Positions 10,696-20,200 of a stretch of 64,000 nucleotides of DNA are shown in pieces; within the stretch, counting starts at the first letter, position 1; each line of letters starts with the position of its first letter. Where the stretch lies: positions 20,170,501-20,234,500 of the forward strand of contig CM073596.1 in NCBI GenBank assembly GCA_037074705.1, given 5' to 3'. Source of the stretch: Zhengitettix transpicula (lineage: Eukaryota; Arthropoda; Insecta; Orthoptera; Tetrigidae). The translations under genes and the position numbers were made by a program. A model generated the notes under the pieces. It was not told the origin of the DNA, searched no databases, and was given only the letters and a program-made list of their open reading frames with translations.

Positions 10696-11073
10696 CCATC
10701 CCTTGAATAGATCTGAACAGAGGCTATAGTTCAATATCCTAGATAACATTAATCACCGCATTATAATTCAGTTTCATAGCTCTTAATTCTGAGTGGGAAA
10801 CATTTATTCTGTTCTTGCTATATAATTATTAGAATTATATATAATAATCATTAGACGATTGACTATAGACAAAAGGTCTGTCTCGAGTTCCGATTCGGAA
10901 GGACATTAAACTGTATAGAATTTTAACAAATATGTCAACCGCACTAGAGTTGTCAAAACCACGTTAAAAATTTATTTTAAATATTTTTTTAAATATTTTG
11001 TTTTAAAAAAAAGTTAAGTGACTGCTGTAAGTGAATAATCTCTCTCTGAAGTAAAAAAAAAAATGCTTTTCTC

Positions 11074-11268
11074 ATGATGGAGCTGTGTTTCTATGGAAAC
11101 CTACCCACATCTTCAGCTATGACAGACATTACCCGGATTTCATCATCTACTTTCGTAGGATCCCTGGCAAATCCTAGATCTTGGTGGTCTCGCATCTTCT
11201 TTCAAGGATCCCGACAAGATGTGGATCCGGAAGAGTGCGTCTGTAGCGTTCCATCTTGCAGCATCTCT
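11074..11268 (+). CDS. MARCH-type ligase, putative first coding exon
   Basis: 65 codons from ATG (11074) to the donor TCT|GTAAGT, ending on a codon boundary that fits the phase-0 start of the RING exon. An out-of-frame ATG at 11062 stops at once (ATGCTTTTCTCATGA). The encoded tail is Ser-rich and has a CVCSVPSC cluster. I do not recognise it as conserved, so this exon rests on splice and phase evidence alone; other 5' exons may exist. Confidence 0.55.
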
Positions 11269-14200
11269 GTAAGTGACACTCACACGTAACTATAACGCCT
11301 CGACTGTAGCTTCTTGACATTGAGATTGGCACAGATTTCTTGCTACGCTGCGTGATAGCGGGTTTTAAAAACGAAAATAATAATATGATTGTAAATGAAT
11401 GACTACTCAGTCGATACTTAACATCGTCTTCGTTGTCTCTTATCCTCATTGTCATTATACATGTGGGAATAATGTTCCATGTCTAGACGTGTCTGGTGGT
11501 CATCTCTCTTCTTCTTCTTCTTCTTGACTGTCGTTCAGCCCTTTGTGAGCCTTAGCCTCCTTAATTATATCCTTCCATCTATTCCTATCTTGCGGCCTCT
11601 ATCCACCATGCTTTAACTTTTAATATTTGTATGTCCTTCAAGGCTCCGTCTAGCCATCTTAACTTGGGCCTTCCTTTTCTTCTATTTCCTTCTACTTTTG
11701 TGAAGGTTAGCTTCTTACATGGATTAATGTCCTAATCTATTAAATAATTTTATTTCCAATGTTTCTTCAAACTTAACAATACAAGGTAATTTTCGCCTGC
11801 AATGTGTGGGCAAATCGCATCTAACAAAATTTATGACCACTACATTTCATGTAATTAATTGTAAGTAATGTTGAATAAATTTTTAATTAATTATATTATA
11901 AATTATCATGTTTGTAAAATCTTACTCTGTTGGAATTTTTAGAAACACGGATTTTTGAAATTAGATCATTTAATTGACTTTACAGCACCTGAATGTGTCC
12001 TAAAAAAATTATGAATGAAACATTGAGAATGTTATTTTCTAATACAATGTTTAAAAATTTAAATTAATAATAAATTTATAACTGAAAAGGTTGATGTTTT
12101 CCTTTATTTTAGGCCGTCAGATAAATATAACTGTTAAACGATTTGAACATTTCTAAGCATATTCATTAAATTAATCACTAAGAATTGGAACAGTTTCCAT
12201 ATTATAGATCTTCTTCTTCTTGACCGGCGTTACAGCCCTTTGTGAGTCTCAGCCTCCTTAATTATATCCTTCCATCTATTCCTATGTTGCGCCTCTATCC
12301 ACCATACTTTAACTTTTAATGTTTGTATATCCTTCAAGGCTCCATCTAGCCATCTTAACTGGGACCGTCCTTTTCTTCTATTTCCTTTTACATGGGTTAA
12401 TGTCCTCCATCCTTTTCACGAGTCCTAACCATTTCAGTCCACATATTTTTGAGGTGTGTACTATGTTAGTATTTTTGTATAGTCTATATAACTCGTCGTT
12501 GTATTTTATTCTGCATATTCTGTCAACACAGCTTGGACCATAAATTTTCCTCAGGATCGTCCTTTCAAATATTTTCAATTTTTCTTCGTCGGCCTCAGTT
12601 AGTGTCCAACTCTCACACCCATACATGACTATCTTTTTGAACATCATTAACTTTTATTGCCTTGGTTTATTCTGTGATTATTAACTTCTATGTAGTTGTT
12701 ATTGTCACTTGTAAGTATCACTCCTAAGTACTGAAATTTGTTAACTCTTGAAGATCGTTCAAAGAGATATTTCTATTGCTAGAAGTTTCCATGAATTTTG
12801 TTCTATTGTAGTTGACTTTTATCCCTATTTGTTCTGCTGCACACTCCAATCTTACATAAGCATTCCTTATCGTTCTGGTGGTCATCTAAAGTTTGCAATA
12901 TACTTGACGAACTTCATCATATTCGTACAAAAAATGTATTGCCCGTTGGGTGTCGAGTTTTTTTTTATATTCCAGTCTCGGGGAAGCTCATCACTAAATT
13001 TCCAGCTTGGTCGGGAATTACTCAATTTAGAAGCTTCCAAATTAAGTCGAAGTCCACGAACTCCAGGAAACAGTCTTTATTTTCATAAATTACAGTTCTT
13101 GACTTAAGATTCCAAGAAATGATAAACTGGTTGACGAAATGAGTGGTGGAAGAACCACTGGCGTTGTCGTAGGCTAGGAACTTGTCTCAGAAGAAAGAAG
13201 TTTTAATGAGCCGTTTTGTTTTTCCCTCTCGAGGAACCCGTGTGCCGCATCTGCCACGACACGGAGTCTGAAGGCACGGAGCTGGTGAGTCCTTGCAACT
13301 GTCGAGGCACCGTTGCCTTCACGCACGTCTGCTGTCTGGAACTGTGGCTGTCGCAATCTGGATCGACTGCGTGTGAGCTCTGTGGACATACATTCAACGT
13401 CCGTCGCATGCCCAGGTACAGTTCTTACCTCTAAACATATTCCTAGGCACTGGCTGTCGTACAGGACCTGGTGGTCAACGAGTATTCTAATAGATTCGTA
13501 AGAGTACGTCTAGGTCATGGTAACGAAAAAAAAAAATGTAACAATTATGTTGGGAGTTATCGAAATGGAGGGACATTGGTAGATAGGTCCATCAATTAAA
13601 AATAAAATGTCGGAAACAAAAAACTGATGTTGGGAAATTTTCATTCCTTAATATGACGATTGATTAACTGGAATAATTTATCTGTTTATCAAGGATATAA
13701 ATTTAGGTTAAATCTTACAAGAACGTGGAAAGAAACTTTTTCCCTCAATAAAATGATTTTTGGAGTCATATTTCTGTATATATTAGTTTTTATAGACCGA
13801 TTATGACTAAAGTCGTTTTACCAAGTGCAGCAAACGGACAACGAATCTATACAAAAATCTTATTTGGAAGACATATTGGCAGTTTTCCCAATCTAGTTTG
13901 GCGGTTTTACGACTGCAGCAGTCTCCTTTTCTTCTTTCCAGATTGATCCAGTATTTATTGACGTTCTTCTTCTTCTATGCTTCTACAGCCCGATATCGGG
14001 CCTCGACCTCCAGTAGTAGCTTTCTCTAAACTTCTCTGTCGAAAGCTATTCTCCTCCAGTTCCTCAAATCCATCATCCTTTTTATGTCCTTCTCTACTTC
14101 GTCTATCCATCTGTTCCTTGGTTTTCCTGCCTTTCTTTTACCTCCCATATCATTGTATAATGGATCCTTTCCTTTCCCATGCGTTGCACGTGTCCTATAC

Positions 14201-17200
14201 ATTCCATCCCCTTTAATCTAATAACTGTTGCGATGCTTGGTTCTTTATATAGGTCATATATTTCATTATTATATCTATGTCTCCATATGCCATTTTCATT
14301 TTTTGGGCCCCAAATTCTTCTTAGGATCCGTCTTTCAAAGATGTTAATCGCTATCTCCTCTTTCTTGTTTAGTGTCCAGCCCTCACTTCCATAATATAGT
14401 ATTGGCCTAATCATGTTTTAATTTTTCCTCATTTTTGTTATTCTATGTGTTGTTATTAGCAAAAGGACAACGAATCTATACAAAAATCTTATTTGTATTT
14501 ATTGAGGTTAGAAAGCAATATTACCATCATTCCTCTGTTAGCTTATGCAAGACGTCATTTGTGAGCTGCCAAATATGTATAAATAAATCAACAAAAAAAG
14601 TCGTGAATTAAAATAATGCCAACACACTCAAGCGGTTACGTTAATTCTGAAACTAATACTTTTTATTTTAACAAACATAATATTTTGCTATGAAACTAAC
14701 ACTGCGTCTTATTTGCTGCACTCCCTTTTCTGTGAACCACGAGTGTGTATTTGCACAGCTGTACCGTGACTGTACCGCTATCGGAAGAGTCGTCACACCA
14801 TACGATAGGAGGAAAGAGACACTTGACGTTATCCTTTCATATTTACCAGCCGTGGTCATTCAGTAACTTGGAAAGTGAAATATATCTGTTCGAGACCAGT
14901 TAGATCCTCATCTATGAAGAAATAGCGTATGTTTTAACACAAATTCTACCTTTCTGTCTTCTGGACATCAGACATAAATCCCAATAAACTTCTTACCTTC
15001 GTCAACACGGACCTCGTCACCCTCCAAATCCAATCCGTATATTTTTTCTGGAACCAAGTAATCTCAGTCACCTATTTCGGGATTCACTTAAACTAAATCC
15101 CCTGCCTAATTCTACACATCCAACTTCTGCGAAAATTCGTCACTCAAAGACGGTTTTTTAACGTTATCAGTTACCTACGCTCCAGAAGCGTCTCCTGGCA
15201 TTGTCAATCCCTCCTCCATACGTAGAAAACTTTATTCGTTCAGTAATAAACGTAAGCCACATACTCTCTACCCCGTCACGTTCAATATCTAATTTCCCAG
15301 TAAAGAAACATCCTCCACTTTCACTTCATTTCCTCTTCCCATCCATCAACCCTTCAAAATTTCCGCCAACATCTTGCCATTTCCTACGACCACTGATCCA
15401 TAAATAAACAACATACCAAAAGTCCTACCTCTAGGAGAAAAGTCTACCATATTTTGTTACCCACTTGACTTCTTTGGACATCTATATATACCAGCCGTTT
15501 CCCGGTTTCTTGATCGTGTACTTGAGAAGGTCAACAAATCTGTGGAAGAAACGTTGTACCCATTTTTATTTTTGTGAGGTCTATTTTTTTTAGCTATATA
15601 AAAATACCAAGAGTTACAACACCCCAATTTCCCACCACATTACAACCCTCCCGTCTCTTTCACAATAAAAAATCACAAATAGGCTACGAGGCAACCAATC
15701 AATCAAAATCCCAATTAAACCTTTCCTCTGAAAAGTGCCACTTATTCTTTTATTTTTGGAGAGGGAAAATGAATCTAGTCAAAGTCTGCGCCAATCACCA
15801 CCCAAATACAAATAATTACACTTAATTAATACCGACGGAATAGAAAACAGAAAAAATCATTCCAATATTTAAAAAGGGGATAAGAAGTTATTCATCTAGT
15901 TACAGAGGTGTGTCCTGAATACTGCTTATAAAATATACAGTAAAATAATAAATTAAATACTTCGAAATATCTCAGATACAATTTTATTAGAGGAACAATC
16001 AGGCTTTTGAAAAGGAAGATCGTGCACTGACGATTTTTTCACATTGGAACAGATAATACAAAAAAGACGAATTTTAATTGGAAACACACATAGCCTTCGT
16101 AGACTATGAAAATTCATTTGACAGGATTAAGAGAAATAAGTTGTGTATAGGAAGGAAGGAAGGAATAAATACATCAACCCGATGCTTTTCGCTGATGATC
16201 AAGTCATAATTCAAGATAGTGAAGACAAACTACAAATAGCTTTACATAGACAAAACGTACTAAGTAAAGGCTATAACCTGAAAATTTCCATAAATAAAAC
16301 AAAAACAATGATATTTTTAGGCAATTTTTCAGTCAGAACAAAAATAATTCTAGATGATAAACCAATTGAACAGAAATCACATTTCCAATACTTAGGGAGC
16401 GATGTATCATATGAACAAGATAAAGATATACAGAGAAAAATTAAATGAAGTTTCTAAGATCAGTTAAAGGATACACTAGAGAAGAAAGAATCAGAATTGA
16501 AGTTTCTAAGATCAGGTATAGGATGCACTAGAGAAGAAATAATGAGAAATGAAACAATAAGAGATGAACTAGGATAACAGAGAAGGCGATCCAACTTAAA
16601 GAGAAATGGAAAGAACATGTACATCGTATGCCGGCACAAAGGATTCCCAAACAGATAATGGAATATAACCCAATAGAAAGAAGGAATGTGGGAAGACCGT
16701 GGAACAGGAGGCCTAATCCTGGATTGATAGAAGAAGAGGAAGAATTAATTAATTATAAAATAACCACCATGCTGGACCTATAACGGCCAAGGACTGAGGT
16801 TCTTATCAAACAGTGGCATCATCATCAGAAATTCTCGGAACATCAGAAAGAGGACGAGAAATTGAGTCGACTGGAGTTCAGATGACCAAATCCACCTCGG
16901 AGATCAAAACGGAAAACGAAATTAAAATAATACTAAGACACAGATGGTTAAATACAATTTTAAGGAGGTCATTGGTTAGGTGGTTCAGAAATAACTTATT
17001 AAAATGAGAAGCTGATTGGAGAAGCGCCCGATGTATTGTAAAACCATAATCTGTTTTTAATGTGAAGTCACAAGAGAAAGCACCCATTACAGGGTCGGAA
17101 CCTTTTCGGTAGCCTGGAACCAGAACACACTGTCATTGAAAACGAGACGAAGGGAGCATAAGACTCCCGGATGTATGACAGAATTCTGTCCCTGGGGCGA

Positions 17201-20200
17201 CGCTATCGATTCATACGAAGTTTTGATCGGGTCAAGGAGCTTTGTAAACCTCCCTGCAACTGAGGTCACCTCCCTGGAGACTTTACGGTATGTTTTGACC
17301 CATGGCCAATAAAGTTAAACTGTTTCAGAGCTACGATATCCTCGCTCTTGTACGGTTCTATCGGACGTTAGTTGCGAGCCAGAGTCAAGAGGTGTGAATA
17401 AGCAGCAGTGTTGTACAACTGCAGTTGAATCAAATCCGTGTTAACTGCGTCTGGAAGTACGTTGGTGGCCTTCTTTTCCGAGATCCGTGGAACAATTTCA
17501 CTTTGAAGTTCATTCTTTCCAGCTGGCTGTCACTGGCCACAGCTGCATCAATAATCCAGACACTTCCTCGACATCAGTGATTTTCAGGGCGTATTGACAG
17601 AATAAATATTATTATTATTATAATCCAATTAGTATTTATATATATATATATATTGGAATGAATACATTAGCGGCTTAATAAATGAATTGGGCCACGTTGT
17701 GGAAACCAAAATGTAATGAATAACTGGTTACTTATTAATTGAAATTGAATGATTTATTAAACAATTATTCATTTTGGCTTCCACAACGTGGGGCAGTTCA
17801 TTTAATTATTAAGCCGCTAATGTATTAATTACATTTTGGCGCCCAACTTAGGGGCGCCAAAATGTAATGATTACGTTACAAATTAATTTATTCGGTGTAA
17901 TAAACAAAATATTAATTAACAATTTAATTATTTATTATACAATTAATTTGTCCTACGTTGAGGCGACATTTTATGTGATAAACAATTCAAAATTAACAAA
18001 CAATATTTTATATAGAATTTAGTTGGACCTACGAAGTAAAAAAATACATTTATATTTATAGAATTTACTTTTCACAATCATAGAATTTACGAACTAAAAA
18101 ATTAAACAATCAAAACAAAACGAGAAAGCGAAATCTGACGAATACCTCCCCTTTAATAGCATAGGAAGGGATTTTAAAAGTGGGGGTGCGGAAGAGTATA
18201 GGAAGGTAGCCAAGCCTTAACTAGGGCCCCCGGGCTATAGTTTAAGGATCCTACCCGGCATTCGCCTAAAAGTAATGCAACACAAACCCTACAAAACCAG
18301 CATCTGGTAGGTCGGGCATTGGGTACTTGTCCCACGCCCTTCCAATAGCAGGAGAGGAAAATTGCTGTGGGGACGCGGCACTCCCTTCTCCGTGCCTCGA
18401 CCAGTTTAGGAGGCAGCTGGCCGACTGTTCCAATAGGAATAGCGGACAACTATTACCGTATGCCCAAGGTCTGTGACCCCGGAACATACACCTCTCAGAA
18501 CAGGCCGAGGTGCCTCGGCTTGTGGGAACCTTAGTTCAAAAACGGAGAGAGGAAAAGGAATCCCCAAAGGTATTTTTTTTTAGGGTAATCCACATTGTGG
18601 CAACTCCCCTTTAATAGCATAGGAAGGGATTTGAAAGGGGGGATGCGGAAGGGTAGACGAAGGATCCTACCCGGCAATTCACCTAAAAGTGATGCAGGGA
18701 AAACCCTAGAAAACCTGCATCAGGTAGTTCGAGCATTGGGTACTTGTCCCACGTCCTTCCGAGGGGGTTTGCTGTAGGGTCCGAGCTTTCCCCTCTCCGC
18801 GCCTTGACCCAATTTAGGAGGCAGCTGGCCGACTTTTCCAATAGGAATAGTGGACAACTCTTACCGTATGCCCAAGGTCTGCGACCCCGGAACATACACC
18901 TCTTAAAACAGGCCAAGGTGCCTCGGCAAGTGGGAAAACGTTTTATTCATTTTTATCCGATTTCTTTAGAAAAACTGCTGAAAGCGTTTAAAAATATTAA
19001 AACAGTATTCCCACTAGAAATAAAACTAGATTACTATACAGACGTTCCCGCTACCAATTCGATGCAATAACAGCTTTACTGAAGTCTCCTGCCATCTACA
19101 TTACAGATAAAGAACTAATACCTTTAGTCCCCGTTGTAGACACCAAATAACAACAGGCTACGTAGCCTCTAAATTTTACTCTTCGATTATATCAAAATTA
19201 ATATTTTCATTCCTGATGAGGAACTAGAAGAGGACGAAACGTCGTGTGTTGAATAGAAATTATAAACGTTTATAGCCAAAATATATTTGTGACTAGAGGC
19301 CATTTATTTATGTTTTAAATTTAAATTCCAAATTTATCCTAACAAATTAATACAATTTTCTTTATTTTTGGAAAGTGATATCCACCATTTTTGTAATGTA
19401 AAATACTAACTATGTCTCAGAATTATAAGTGAAATCGCGGTTTTAGAGCAACTAAAAAATTCAAATGAATTCCATTTCATCTTTTTATTATTGTTACCTT
19501 GAGTTACTCTGTAGATCAGGGTTTTCAAAGATGCCTTCATATCACAGATTTATTGCCTTGAAGACTTTTACGGTATTAAGCATTACTGTTGCAATGGTTC
19601 TAAAAAATGAAATTACTGAATAATTGCGAGGATTACTTACTTAACTATTCAAGTGGTATATTTCCCGCTTGGCACCTTCAGGAATATAGGATGTCGATTC
19701 ATTGGTAGTCCGATTTCCTGATTTCAGCTATGGGTCATATACTTTTGCCCCTGTTTCTTTTGGTTTAATAATGTTCCCAAACGTGCAAAAATAATGTTAA
19801 CATATCCCAGATGAAGAAGGCCTTGTGAATTTTTTTCCCCGCTTTTTATATAGTCCCCCATCTAAGAAAAACGTCGTCCCCTTTCTAGACGGAAAAGTTT
19901 CAACGGCGAACCGAGAAATCTCCAACTCTGATACTAAAGCGAACGATTATTTTGAAATGTCTGGATGATTTATGATGGCGGGCTCGTTGAATTTGCTCCT
20001 AAGGCCAATTTTGAATGGTTGTCGGGAAAATTATAAAGGAGGTACTCGATCATTCCACAACATGTTGAACGTACGAGGAGGACCAGTTTTCTATTGAGAT
20101 GTACTCAATGTCAAAAATATTGTTTAACCCAGTTGGTAAATAATGTATTAGGTGATATTGATATAGATTACAGATTTGAAATAAAGTTTTTGATTAAATT

